64,000 bases of DNA from Halomonas citrativorans (lineage in GTDB: Bacteria > Pseudomonadota > Gammaproteobacteria > Pseudomonadales > Halomonadaceae), in assembly GCF_900163645.1 (NCBI RefSeq), contig NZ_FUKM01000032.1, positions 1 through 64,000 of the forward strand, read 5' to 3'. The notes under the pieces were generated by a model, which saw nothing but the letters and a program-made list of their open reading frames with translations, ran no database searches and was not told where the DNA came from. The position numbers and the translations under genes are program-made. Positions within the stretch are counted from its first letter, which is position 1; the number at the start of each line of letters is the position of its first letter. Shown here piece by piece: positions 35,403-44,763 of this stretch.

Positions 35403-37742
35403 TCATCCAAATAGCAACATGCTCTCGTCAGACTCGGAAAAACCAACCATTACCGCACCTTTCTCGGCGCCGTTGGCTATTTCATCAAGCCAGTACTGCT
35501 TACCTGCCGCATCTGCCGCTCGTTCAAGCACGTTGGAATACATTAGCTCAACAAAGGCGTCATCCTGAATGCCTGCATGGCGCTCGCTGAACTCATCAGA
35601 GGCAATAAAGCTGTTGGCAATAGTGTCAATGCTTGCACTCTGGCTTACGTCCAGCCAGTAGCCCAGCCCCGTACCATCGGCATCGCGATCAAAGGCCGCA
35701 TCATACAATCGTAGGAGAGGATCAACCGCCTCGCTGAGCACGGCGTCATCACGGAATGCCAGGTTCTGAATGCGCAGGTCTTCGCTAATCGACGTTTCAG
35801 CTTCGCTGAACGGTGTTTCGCTATACATGGCACCCATGTATTCGGCGAAGGCGTCTTGCTCACTACCCTTCTCAGCGAAGTCGAACTTGCCATCCAGCTC
35901 ATAGGCTTCAAGCAGATCAACACGCTCAAGATACCGACCTTCCCCTAGCGGATAACCGTCGCCGCCGTCGGCCATGAAGCCCAAGGTAACGACCTTCACG
36001 GTCGCGTCTGCATCGCCGACCAAGCGCCCATTGGCTACAAGCACGTCATGAACCTGGCCGTCTTCGTTGAGAATGGCAGCACTTTGAATGCGCTGCCCTG
36101 CGGGCTGCTCCCAATCGTAGCTGTACTGAACGCCGCCCACCTGGGCAAACTGGCCTGCACTGATATCAGGGCCAGCAGCAGCTACGGCGTACTCTAACAC
36201 GTCAAGCAGCGTGCTGCGGTTAACCGTCAGGATGGTCAGGTCATTGTTGAAGCGCAGTGCCGAAGCGGCGTCCAGTTGAGACACGCCACCTGCCGGTTTA
36301 CCGATGGCATCGTTTGCAGGCGGTGCCTGGTAGCTGGGCTCACTATCGCCTCCTTGCACTACGACTTCGCCAATCGCTTCACGAATGCCGCCGCCGTTCT
36401 TGAACGAGACCATGACCTCGCCATCCAGCTGGCGGGCATACCAAAGGTTAGCGTCGGCGGTGAGATTCCCGAGATTGGTCTCTTCGGTGCGCACCGAGCC
36501 GCGCTCTCCCACCAGATATACATCGGACAGGCCAAGAATATTGCCATCCTGGTCGGCCACGAACTCACCCACGGCACCAACAAGATCTTGGGCAATCTGG
36601 CCTTTGGTTCCGTCAGCAAAAGCGTCTTCCAGGCTGCCCCACAGGGCTTCTACCTGCTCATCCGTCGAGGCGTAAACGCCTGAAGTAGCCTGCTCAATCG
36701 AGTCGGTGACGACGTGGCCATTTTCGTCAAACTCGACCACTAGCTGAGCGACATAGCGCCAGCCGGCATCGGTGTTCACGATTACCACGTCATTACCGGA
36801 AACATCCTTGGTGAGAATCGGGTAGGTGTCATACGGCTCGCCCGCGCCAGGAAACAGGCCGCGGTCAATGTCATTTTCATTTGCTAGCAGCGAATCCGAA
36901 CCACCGGCGATAATGATATCGACGCCGTCCAGCAGGGTCGCCAGCTCTTCTTCAAACTGAATTTGCTGCAAATGCGCACTCAGGATGATTTTGTTGACGC
37001 CTTGCGCTTCCAGATCATCAATCACCGGCTGAATGATAGCGGCTAGGGCCTGCATATCATTGCTGCCACCTGAGAGCACGTCTACACCGCCAATCGATGA
37101 AATACTCTCGAGAATCTGGGTGGTAACACCGATGATGCCAACCTTTTCACCGCCACGCTCGGCAATGACTGCCGGGGCAAGCTTGGGCTTGTTCGCGTCA
37201 GCCAGCACTTCTTCAAGCGTCGACTGAAATGCATCGTGTGAAAATATCTCGTTGGTGGCCAGACCGCTAAGCGCTGAATCCCCAGAGAAGTCCAGGTTGG
37301 CAGATATATACGGGAACTGGGCGCCCAGCCACGCTACGTCGGCGGCACTTTCACCATTGACCACGGGCGCGAGCATGTCGGCAATCAGGTCGGTTCCCAG
37401 ATCGAACTCATGATTGCCCAGCGTCACCGCTGCGGCATCGACCAGATCCATCAGCAGCGCTTCAACCCGCCCCGAGGCGGCTGTAATGCCACTCATGGAG
37501 CCCGCTTCCAGCCCGTAAATATCTTCTACGGCGGTCTGGAACGCAGCTTGCAGACTCTCTTCAGACGCGGCACTTAAATAGGGCCCAGGTAACACCAGAT
37601 CACCCGAGCTAACAAACAATGAGTTGGCGTACTGGTTTTCCAAGTGGTCGACGATGGAAACGAAATTGGGTGCGTTCAGTAAGTCCCCGCCACCCCCTTC
37701 CATATCAGCGGCGTGCAGAAGCTGTAGCTGAAAGTTGCTCAT
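35403..37742 (-). CDS. 5'-nucleotidase with C-terminal DUF4214
   Basis: This acidic protein has 779 residues. The N-terminal calcineurin-like phosphatase has LLHAADMEGGGGDLL, SSGDLVLPG and TLGNHEFDLG; the usual DxHG metal motif reads DMEG, which I recall from a subfamily of large secreted nucleotidases. A UshA-type C-terminal nucleotidase domain follows (GNLTADANLW, FKNGGGIRE). Residues about 665-770 are DUF4214 (YDAAFDRDADGTGLGYW, YSNVLERAADAAGKQYW). There is no signal peptide; the tail MLLFG fits type I export. A Pho box precedes it. Likely role: release of phosphate from nucleotides at the cell surface. Confidence 0.9.
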   Translation of the reverse strand: MSNFQLQLLHAADMEGGGGDLLNAPNFVSIVDHLENQYANSLFVSSGDLVLPGPYLSAASEESLQAAFQTAVEDIYGLEAGSMSGITAASGRVEALLMDLVDAAAVTLGNHEFDLGTDLIADMLAPVVNGESAADVAWLGAQFPYISANLDFSGDSALSGLATNEIFSHDAFQSTLEEVLADANKPKLAPAVIAERGGEKVGIIGVTTQILESISSIGGVDVLSGGSNDMQALAAIIQPVIDDLEAQGVNKIILSAHLQQIQFEEELATLLDGVDIIIAGGSDSLLANENDIDRGLFPGAGEPYDTYPILTKDVSGNDVVIVNTDAGWRYVAQLVVEFDENGHVVTDSIEQATSGVYASTDEQVEALWGSLEDAFADGTKGQIAQDLVGAVGEFVADQDGNILGLSDVYLVGERGSVRTEETNLGNLTADANLWYARQLDGEVMVSFKNGGGIREAIGEVVVQGGDSEPSYQAPPANDAIGKPAGGVSQLDAASALRFNNDLTILTVNRSTLLDVLEYAVAAAGPDISAGQFAQVGGVQYSYDWEQPAGQRIQSAAILNEDGQVHDVLVANGRLVGDADATVKVVTLGFMADGGDGYPLGEGRYLERVDLLEAYELDGKFDFAEKGSEQDAFAEYMGAMYSETPFSEAETSISEDLRIQNLAFRDDAVLSEAVDPLLRLYDAAFDRDADGTGLGYWLDVSQSASIDTIANSFIASDEFSERHAGIQDDAFVELMYSNVLERAADAAGKQYWLDEIANGAEKGAVMVGFSESDESMLLFG

Positions 37743-37789
37743 TGAAATCCCCTTCTTTTTTGAGTAATCGACCCTTCAAGCAATGAGGG

Positions 37790-37824
37790 ATGTTACTGAG
37801 CTAACAGTGACGGCTATATGACAC
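37790..37824 (-). promoter_or_regulatory. Pho box and -10 element of the 5'-nucleotidase gene
   Basis: On the minus strand GTGTCATATAGCCGTCAC (37807-37824) matches the PhoB consensus (two CTGTCAT-type repeats 11 bp apart) at 15 of 18 positions. After 11 bp comes TAACAT (37790-37795), a fair -10, as in PhoB-dependent promoters. The 332-bp divergent region 37743-38074 holds this site; I see no matching Pho box facing the nuclease gene. Confidence 0.65.
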
Positions 37825-38074
37825 TTTGAATAAATTCGCGCAAAAAATCGTTTTATCCAAGAGGCCAATGCCTAGGCAACGGCCTGTATCGCAGCATCAA
37901 TCTGGATATCTAAAACGTCATAATCATGACACACCCAGACGTTAGGTTAGGTAATCACGTGATATTGCGAACGATGGACGCCGCATATTGACAGGGCCTT
38001 ATCATGCATGTCGCTTGCAACATGCGCATACATGACCCAAACCACAAACGAATGACTGCTTACCCGGACGGAAA

Positions 38075-41000
38075 ATGGACATGAATAACCAGATCATTGT
38101 TAGCTCGTTGTACCAGACGCTGCTGTTACGCCAACCCGATGATCAAGGACAGCGTTACTGGGCGGGTTTACTGGATAGCCGTGAAATAGATGCCGAGGGC
38201 GTTGCACGCAACCTGCTGGCCAGCGCCGAGTTTAACGAAGTGATTCAACCGATCACCCAGCTTTATACCACTTACCTGTTGCGACCTGCCGATACAGAGG
38301 GCCTCACCTACTGGGCCAACACGCTGCGTGAAGGATTAACGCTGCAGGAGGCGACTGAAAGCTTCAAGACTTCTGCCGAGTTCCAAACGATTGCTACGTA
38401 TGACGATACAGCCTGGCTTACTCAGGCGTATCAGGGGGTATTGGGGCGCGTGCCGGAGCCCGCTGGCGCTGACTACTGGCTGGGAGTACTTTCCACTGGC
38501 GCTTCGCGTGAAAAGATTCTACAAGCCATTGAGGCGAGCAACGAAAGTCAACAGTTAGCGCCGTCCAAGATGCTGCAACCCCTCATGGGTGAAGATAGCA
38601 ATACAGCTGGTACTAGTTTCGATACATTGCTAGGCAATCTGATTAACCGAATTGAGGACGAGGCAGCCCAGCCTGAACCCCAAGAACCGGAACAGCCCCA
38701 AGAGCCGGAACAGCCCCAAGAACCGGAACAGCCCCAAGAGCCGGAACAGCCCCAAGAGCCGGAGCAGCCCCAAGAGCCTGAGCCGGGAAAAACACCCCAA
38801 CCCGATTTTCAGCTTGGCGAGCGCTACTACCAGGGCGCATCAGACGCATCAGCAGCCGTTGCCATTGACGAGCAACTAATGCTGGTCGCGGACGATGAAG
38901 ATCAGACCCTACGCCTTTATGACCGCGAAACGGGCGGCGCGCCGCTTGTGGCAATTAATCTAAACGATGCGCTGGGTCTCAGCGATAGCCAGGAAGTGGA
39001 CCTCGAAGCCGTAGCCACCTACCAGGGGGTTCAGTACTGGCTAGGCTCGCATCAAAGCGGACAGCGCTCGATGATATTCTCTACAGAAGTGGCCGGTGAT
39101 AGCGCTGACACATTCGATATCAGCGTGACCGGCCAGTTTACCGATCTAGCCAAACAGCTCGCTGCCTGGGATGCGAACAACGAGCACGGTTTAGGGGAAA
39201 ACGCGCTCAAACTGGAGCTGGGGATAAATGTTGAAGGCGCGATGTTTATCGACGAGACCCTTTACCTTGGCCTGCGGGCGCCGTTGGACGATGGTTTCGC
39301 CCAACTGCTACCAGTCACTAACGCTATCGACCTGGTAAATGGCAGCGCTCCCCAAGCGTCATTTGGCGAGCCGCTGCGGCTGGATCTTGATGGCCGGGCC
39401 GTGCGCGCCATTGAGTCAGCTGGAGATGAGGGTTACTTGATTCTGGCAGGTCCTGTAGATGATGGCGATGACGCTGGTTTTGGACTCTATTTATGGAACG
39501 GACACCATGCTGTTCGCGAAATTGACGGCATCGATCTAAACACCATCCCCGATGCGCTGACCGCGAAGCCCGAAGCGCTTTTTGACGTAAAAATGAGCGA
39601 TGCAGGTATTTCAGCCAGCGTGCTTTTTGATAGCGGTACGGTCGACTGGTTTGATGATGGTCGGTCTTCGAAGGACCTTCCAGATAGCCAGCAGCAGTTT
39701 ATCGGTACGGATATTATGTTTGACGCGCTGCCGGATATGGCCCCACGTGCGGGCGATATCGCCGTTACGGCCGTTAGCGGTAGTGACAAAGAGTTTCAGT
39801 TTGTTGCACTACACGGTATCGCCGAAGGGGCAGAAATTACCTTTACGGATTCCGGCTGGGCGGGTGATGGCTTCCGAGCCAATGAAGGTGCGGTGAAATG
39901 GACAGCGCCTGCTGGCGGGGTTGCCCCAGGTACGGTGATTTCTCACACGCAAAACGCCGACCAGTTCTCTAATGCCAACAGCGCGGCGGTAGGTAATGGC
40001 AGCTTCAATCTTGCTGTGGGTGGCGATCAGGTCATTGCGTTTGTAGGCGAAGATACAAACCCTACTTTTATCTATGCCATTCAAACCAATAGCAGTGAGT
40101 GGCAGGAAACCGCCACAAACTCCAATAACTCGGCCCTGCCGCCGGGCCTGGAAAATGGCACGACGGCCATTGCCGTAGGTAGTGCGCGGAATGCGGCGTT
40201 TACCGCTGATGGGTACGGTACGGCAGACGCGCTTTTAGCGGCGATTGGTAATCCAGATAACTGGACCTTCGAGCGCAATGCCCTGCCCGATAACGCAACG
40301 ATGGAATTTCGTATTGGCACGATGGAGGCGCCTTATGTGCCGGGTGAAAGTGACATTGGCCTAGTCATTACCGAGATCTGGCCAGGACAAGCCGGTACGG
40401 ATATCACCGAAGACTGGTTTGAAATCACCAATCGCTCGGATGATACCCTGGACTTTGCTGAATCTCCGCTCTACTACGACGACGACAGCGCCAACCCGCA
40501 AGATGCCGTGCTTATCGAAGGCCTGACCACGCTGGCACCGGGCGAATCCGCCATTGTGATCGTCGATGGTGGCATTGATGCCGTGGCCCAGTTCCGTGAG
40601 GCCTGGAGCAACATCAGTAACATCGACAGCCTGAAAGTTGGCTTTGCCGACAATGCCGCCGGTTTGGGCAGCGGTGGCGATGCCGTCACCCTCTGGCAGG
40701 GCGACCCGCGTATTGATGGCAACAAAGTCGCTTTTGAAGCCTACCCCGACACGTCAGATAACGACGCCGCTTCGTGGAACGTGGACCGTCAAGCTTTCAC
40801 CCAGACAGATGAAGAAGGTGCAGCTAGCTCTTCTTCCGCGGGGGGTAATAGTGGCGACGTACCCGCCCTCGCCTCTCCTGGCGTTGCAATTAAACCGGAG
40901 CCCGAAATTACGCTGATCTCAACGGTTCAGGGTGAAGGTGGTACCAGCGCGCTAAACGGCGAGAACGTCTCGCTGGAGGCGATCGTTACCATGGTGACGC

Positions 41001-42688
41001 CCAACATGGATGGCTTCTTCCTGCAAGAAGAAGACGAGGACAACGACGATAACCCGCTGACGTCTGAAGGGATATTCGTATATACCGGAAGCGGCAGCAG
41101 TGAATGGCTTGAGCAGCTCTCTGCGGGCGACCAGATTCGTATTGGTGGCACCGTTTCAGAATTTTATGACAAGACTCAGCTTACTGCAGACCGTTCCAGC
41201 CTCGACATTCTGGCTCGCGAGCAACCGCTGCCCCAGAGCCAAGTCATCAAACTGCCTTTTGCAAACAAGCAAGGTATGGAAGCGTTTGAAGGCATGCGTG
41301 TCGCCATTAAAGCGCTCGATGGCGAGCCGTTAGTGGTTACTGAGCTTTACGAGCTGGGCCGTTACGGTGAAGTCACCCTCTCTGCCAACGGTCGTCTAGA
41401 GCAATTTACCGAGGTTAACGCGCCAAGCGTGGAAGGCTATAGCGCCTGGCTTGAGGATGCAGAAGCCCACACGATCAAGATCGACGATGCCAACTCGTCG
41501 CAAAACCCGGACCCGATTATCTATGGCCGTAACGGTGAAGAGCTTTCAGCCTCCAATCCTCTGCGCGGCGGCGATAAGCTGGACACCCTGGAAGGTATAC
41601 TGGACTTCAGCCATGGGGAGTGGAAAGTGCAAAACGTCGATGGCTTGGATTTTTACGGCCCCGACCGCCCCGCCACACCGGATACCGATGCTTTGGGCGA
41701 TGCTGAAATCAAGGTTGCGTCATTCAACGTACTTAACTATTTCAATACTCTGGATGAGAACAACAATAAAACAACCACCCTTGACGGCACTGAGCACTCA
41801 CCGCGTGGCGCCAACAATGCTGAAGAGTTTGCCCGTCAGGAAGCCAAGATCGTTAACGCAATCAATACCAGCGGTGCCGATGTAGTGGGCCTGATGGAAG
41901 TCGAAAACAACGGCTTCGGGGAGAACAGCGCCATTGCGGCCCTTGTTAATGCCTTGAATGCCGATGCCCAGCTAAAAGGTCTTGACGGTGTCACATGGGA
42001 CTATAGCACTCCCAAGGATGCTGAAGGTAATATTGCAAGCCCTGGTACTGATGCTATAGCGGTGGGTGTGATTTATAACAGCCAAGCGGTGACACCTGCC
42101 GGTGACGCTGCCACCAAGACCGACGGCGCGTTTGCCTATGGCAGCCGCCCTCCGGTCATGCAGACCTTCACCGACGATAACGGCGAGCAGTTCTCCGTAG
42201 TCGTCAACCACTTCAAGTCAAAGGGCAGTGTGATCAATGGCGAAAATGCCATTGGTGACGGTCAAGGCAACAACAACCCGACACGCGTTGAAGCAGCCAA
42301 GGAGCTCCTTGAATGGCTGGAAAGCAATCCAACAGGCAGTGACGATCAAGACGTACTCATCCTGGGTGATTTGAACGCTTATGCCATGGAAGACCCTATC
42401 ACGGCGCTGAAAGAAGCAGGGTTTGAGCTGCTCGATGACGACTATAGCTATGTCTTTGATGGCTTCTGGGGGTCGCTGGATCATGCATTGGCCAGCGAAT
42501 CACTGGCCCAGCAGGTTACCGGCACCACGACTTGGCATATCAATGCAGACGAAGCGACTGCCTTGGATTACAACACGGAGTACACCTCTGAGCGCCAGGT
42601 CGAGAACTTGTACGCACCGGACCCATTCCGCAGCTCTGACCATGACCCTATTTTGGTGGGCTTAAACCTAAGTGCGGCAGAAGCCTAA
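38075..42688 (+). CDS. ExeM/NucH-like extracellular nuclease with DUF4214
   Basis: This acidic protein has 1537 residues. Residues 1-160 are DUF4214 (SLYQTLLLRQPDDQGQRYW, AYQGVLGRVPEPAGADYW). A (PQEPEQ)n linker spans 202-237. About 245-545 resembles a DUF3616/phytase-like propeller; about 765-950 has a lamin-tail-type domain (LVITEIWPGQAGTDITEDWF). About 950-1210 is the OB-like part of NucH proteins (LNGENVSLEAIVTMVTPNMD). The C-terminus is an endonuclease/exonuclease/phosphatase domain (VASFNVLNYF, GLMEVENN, ILGDLNAYAMEDP, SDHDPILVGL). There is no signal peptide. It likely degrades extracellular DNA. It diverges from the nucleotidase gene. Confidence 0.92.
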   Translation: MDMNNQIIVSSLYQTLLLRQPDDQGQRYWAGLLDSREIDAEGVARNLLASAEFNEVIQPITQLYTTYLLRPADTEGLTYWANTLREGLTLQEATESFKTSAEFQTIATYDDTAWLTQAYQGVLGRVPEPAGADYWLGVLSTGASREKILQAIEASNESQQLAPSKMLQPLMGEDSNTAGTSFDTLLGNLINRIEDEAAQPEPQEPEQPQEPEQPQEPEQPQEPEQPQEPEQPQEPEPGKTPQPDFQLGERYYQGASDASAAVAIDEQLMLVADDEDQTLRLYDRETGGAPLVAINLNDALGLSDSQEVDLEAVATYQGVQYWLGSHQSGQRSMIFSTEVAGDSADTFDISVTGQFTDLAKQLAAWDANNEHGLGENALKLELGINVEGAMFIDETLYLGLRAPLDDGFAQLLPVTNAIDLVNGSAPQASFGEPLRLDLDGRAVRAIESAGDEGYLILAGPVDDGDDAGFGLYLWNGHHAVREIDGIDLNTIPDALTAKPEALFDVKMSDAGISASVLFDSGTVDWFDDGRSSKDLPDSQQQFIGTDIMFDALPDMAPRAGDIAVTAVSGSDKEFQFVALHGIAEGAEITFTDSGWAGDGFRANEGAVKWTAPAGGVAPGTVISHTQNADQFSNANSAAVGNGSFNLAVGGDQVIAFVGEDTNPTFIYAIQTNSSEWQETATNSNNSALPPGLENGTTAIAVGSARNAAFTADGYGTADALLAAIGNPDNWTFERNALPDNATMEFRIGTMEAPYVPGESDIGLVITEIWPGQAGTDITEDWFEITNRSDDTLDFAESPLYYDDDSANPQDAVLIEGLTTLAPGESAIVIVDGGIDAVAQFREAWSNISNIDSLKVGFADNAAGLGSGGDAVTLWQGDPRIDGNKVAFEAYPDTSDNDAASWNVDRQAFTQTDEEGAASSSSAGGNSGDVPALASPGVAIKPEPEITLISTVQGEGGTSALNGENVSLEAIVTMVTPNMDGFFLQEEDEDNDDNPLTSEGIFVYTGSGSSEWLEQLSAGDQIRIGGTVSEFYDKTQLTADRSSLDILAREQPLPQSQVIKLPFANKQGMEAFEGMRVAIKALDGEPLVVTELYELGRYGEVTLSANGRLEQFTEVNAPSVEGYSAWLEDAEAHTIKIDDANSSQNPDPIIYGRNGEELSASNPLRGGDKLDTLEGILDFSHGEWKVQNVDGLDFYGPDRPATPDTDALGDAEIKVASFNVLNYFNTLDENNNKTTTLDGTEHSPRGANNAEEFARQEAKIVNAINTSGADVVGLMEVENNGFGENSAIAALVNALNADAQLKGLDGVTWDYSTPKDAEGNIASPGTDAIAVGVIYNSQAVTPAGDAATKTDGAFAYGSRPPVMQTFTDDNGEQFSVVVNHFKSKGSVINGENAIGDGQGNNNPTRVEAAKELLEWLESNPTGSDDQDVLILGDLNAYAMEDPITALKEAGFELLDDDYSYVFDGFWGSLDHALASESLAQQVTGTTTWHINADEATALDYNTEYTSERQVENLYAPDPFRSSDHDPILVGLNLSAAEA
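38678..38785 (+). repeat. Six 18-bp tandem repeats encoding PQEPEQ
   Basis: Units CCCCAAGARCCGGARCAG start at 38678, 38696, 38714, 38732, 38750 and 38768. They encode a Pro/Glu/Gln linker between DUF4214 and the rest of the nuclease. Near identity of the units suggests that the number may vary between strains. Confidence 0.95.
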
Positions 42689-42726
42689 AGAGTTCCACAA
42701 CAACCATTCTTAAAAGCTCATTATTG

Positions 42727-42757
42727 ATGGCCTCCACTTGCGGGGCCATTTTTTTTT
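42727..42757 (+). terminator. Terminator after nuclease gene
   Basis: ATGGCC/GGCCAT closes over an 11-nt loop and is followed by eight or more T on the plus strand. Confidence 0.85.
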
Positions 42758-42881
42758 ACGCCTTCGAATAGCTCCCCGACTAAAGGTAATCCATGGCTCC
42801 GGCTTTACAGCGTGTTAAATTCATTGCGTAAACTTATTATGCTTACTATTTCACACCGGCTTTTAATTCTGGAGAAACACG

Positions 42882-44315
42882 TTGAGTTCAACACGTTTAG
42901 CAGCGGCCATTATTGCTGACAGCGGCATTGCCTTCGGTACCAGCGGCGCACGAGGACTGGTAGAGCAATTTACTGACGAGGTATGTGCCGCATTTAGCGT
43001 GGCGTTCATTTCTGCCATGCAGTCGAGCTTTGACGTAAAACGGATTGCAATCGGCATGGACCTCCGCCCCAGCAGCCCAGCCATGGTAGCAGCGTGCACT
43101 GGCGCCGCCCACGCAATGGGTGTTGAAGTTGATGACTATGGCGTACTGCCCACCCCTGCACTTGCGTTGCAGGCCATGGCAGATGGTATTCCCTGCATAA
43201 TGATTACCGGTAGCCATATACCTTTTGATCGTAATGGGATTAAGTTCTATCGGCCTGATGGCGAAATTACCAAACAGGATGAAGATGCGATCTTTGCCTC
43301 AACTGCGCGAATGCCAGCAGAGGTGCATCCAGTACGCAATGTCGTTTCTGATGCAGCCAGCGAGACATACGCCCGGCACTTTACCTCGTGGTTTACCGGC
43401 GAGCCGCTAAAAGGATGGCGCATAGGGCTATATCAGCACTCTGCTGCTGGGCGTGATTTAAACGTCCATATATTGGCCGAGCTAGGTGCCGATGTCGTTA
43501 TACTCGGTCGTAGCGAAACCTTTGTTCCAGTGGATACCGAGGCAGTAAGCGAAGAAGATCAGGCAAAGGGCAGCGCATGGGCAAAACAGTACCAGCTGCA
43601 TGCCCTGCTCTCTACTGACGGTGACGGCGATAGGCCTCTGGTCGGCGATGAAACAGGTACTTGGCAGCGTGGTGATGTAGTGGGCTTACTGTGCGCGCGA
43701 GCGCTGGGGATTGAAGCACTTGCTGTTCCAGTAAGCTGTAACACAGCCATTGAAGCGTGCGGTGCGTTTAAAAAGGTTAAACGAACACGCATCGGTTCGC
43801 CCTATGTATTAGCCAGCATGGCAACGCTCAGCAAGCAGTTTGATCGAGTCGCAGGCTTTGAAGCCAACGGTGGCTTCTTGCTAGGTAGTGAGCTGGAAGT
43901 AGACAATCGTGCACTAGCAGCACTCCCCACCCGCGATGCACTTTTACCCGCGTTAACCTTGATGATAACAGCTGCCCAACAAGGTATCAGGCTGTCGCAG
44001 TTATTTGCCAACCTTCCTTTGCGATATACCGCCAGCGACCGACTTAAGGGCTTTCCTACCTGGCAGAGCAATGCTCTGTTAGCAACGTGGCGTGAAGCCC
44101 CTAAAGAGATGCAGGAAGCTTTAGGCTTCGCAGCGCCCATTAAAGATATAACTACAATTGATGGCTTACGCATAACGCTGGAAAACAACGATATTGTGCA
44201 CTTGCGCCCTTCCGGCAATGCCCCGGAACTGCGATGCTACTGTGAATCAGACTCACAGGCAAAAGCATCTGCCTTGGTTCAGAGAAGCCTGGCTAGCCTC
44301 GCTGCCCTTGCTTAA
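42882..44315 (+). CDS. Phosphomannomutase/phosphoglucomutase-type enzyme
   Basis: This hexose phosphomutase has 477 residues. The start is TTG at 42882, with GGAG eight bases before; no ATG fits. The phosphoserine loop is TGSHIPFDRNGIKFYR, the metal loop STDGDGDRPLVGD, the sugar loop FEANGGF and the phosphate loop RPSGNAPELR. It converts mannose-6-P and mannose-1-P (or the glucose pair). With manC it would supply GDP-mannose to the polysaccharide genes, although it is on the other strand, beyond the nuclease gene. Confidence 0.88.
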   Translation: MSSTRLAAAIIADSGIAFGTSGARGLVEQFTDEVCAAFSVAFISAMQSSFDVKRIAIGMDLRPSSPAMVAACTGAAHAMGVEVDDYGVLPTPALALQAMADGIPCIMITGSHIPFDRNGIKFYRPDGEITKQDEDAIFASTARMPAEVHPVRNVVSDAASETYARHFTSWFTGEPLKGWRIGLYQHSAAGRDLNVHILAELGADVVILGRSETFVPVDTEAVSEEDQAKGSAWAKQYQLHALLSTDGDGDRPLVGDETGTWQRGDVVGLLCARALGIEALAVPVSCNTAIEACGAFKKVKRTRIGSPYVLASMATLSKQFDRVAGFEANGGFLLGSELEVDNRALAALPTRDALLPALTLMITAAQQGIRLSQLFANLPLRYTASDRLKGFPTWQSNALLATWREAPKEMQEALGFAAPIKDITTIDGLRITLENNDIVHLRPSGNAPELRCYCESDSQAKASALVQRSLASLAALA

Positions 44316-44349
44316 GCCAATCGATTTACAGTAAGAAAGCAAAACGAGA

Positions 44350-44367
44350 GAGGCTCCTTAGAGCCTC
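44350..44367 (+). terminator. Possible hairpin after the phosphomutase gene
   Basis: GAGGCTC/GAGCCTC with loop CTTA is a perfect 7-bp stem, 35 bp after the stop, but without a T-run. It may be a weak terminator or a 3' stabiliser. Confidence 0.35.
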
Positions 44368-44477
44368 CCGCGCGTTGCGGCCATCCATAGCCGGAGAACC
44401 ATTTGTTCAGTATAGCGATTTATAAAGCCGACAGCGACCACACACCACTGTCGCGTTCTTTATCACCCACAATTCAA

Positions 44478-44565
44478 TTCATGAAAGAAATCAGACCGCT
44501 ATCATAACGCAGCCTGAGGTGACTTTCATCGCATCCGCGTCAGGTACTGCATGAATGCCGTTCAT
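44478..44565. repeat. 88-bp dispersed duplication, copy 2
   Basis: This copy matches 6056-6143 with two changes. It lies between convergent genes (44316-44763), where no promoter is expected, and still carries the ATGAAA-17-TATGAT hexamers on the minus strand, pointing towards the 3' end of the phosphomutase gene. The rest of the 448-bp gap shows no convincing gene. Confidence 0.9.
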
Positions 44566-44763
44566 GGCGACTAGATCAATTGCTTTGCTGGGTTGAGCTT
44601 TCGTCAGTTCTCTTACTATGGATTGTTGACGTTTCATGTTACTCGCCAAAAGATCCCACTCGCCTTGGCAGCACCGCATATTAATTAAAATTAACACCTT
44701 CTAACAGATCCGACAGCGATATAGCTCTACTTTTCACACCCCCTGCGCAGGGCCACGTCGTCG

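Noticed and set aside
44491..44697. Minus-strand ORF of 68 codons across repeat copy 2
   Set aside because: Its C-terminal third is the repeat and the rest has no recognised motif; no good ribosome binding site.
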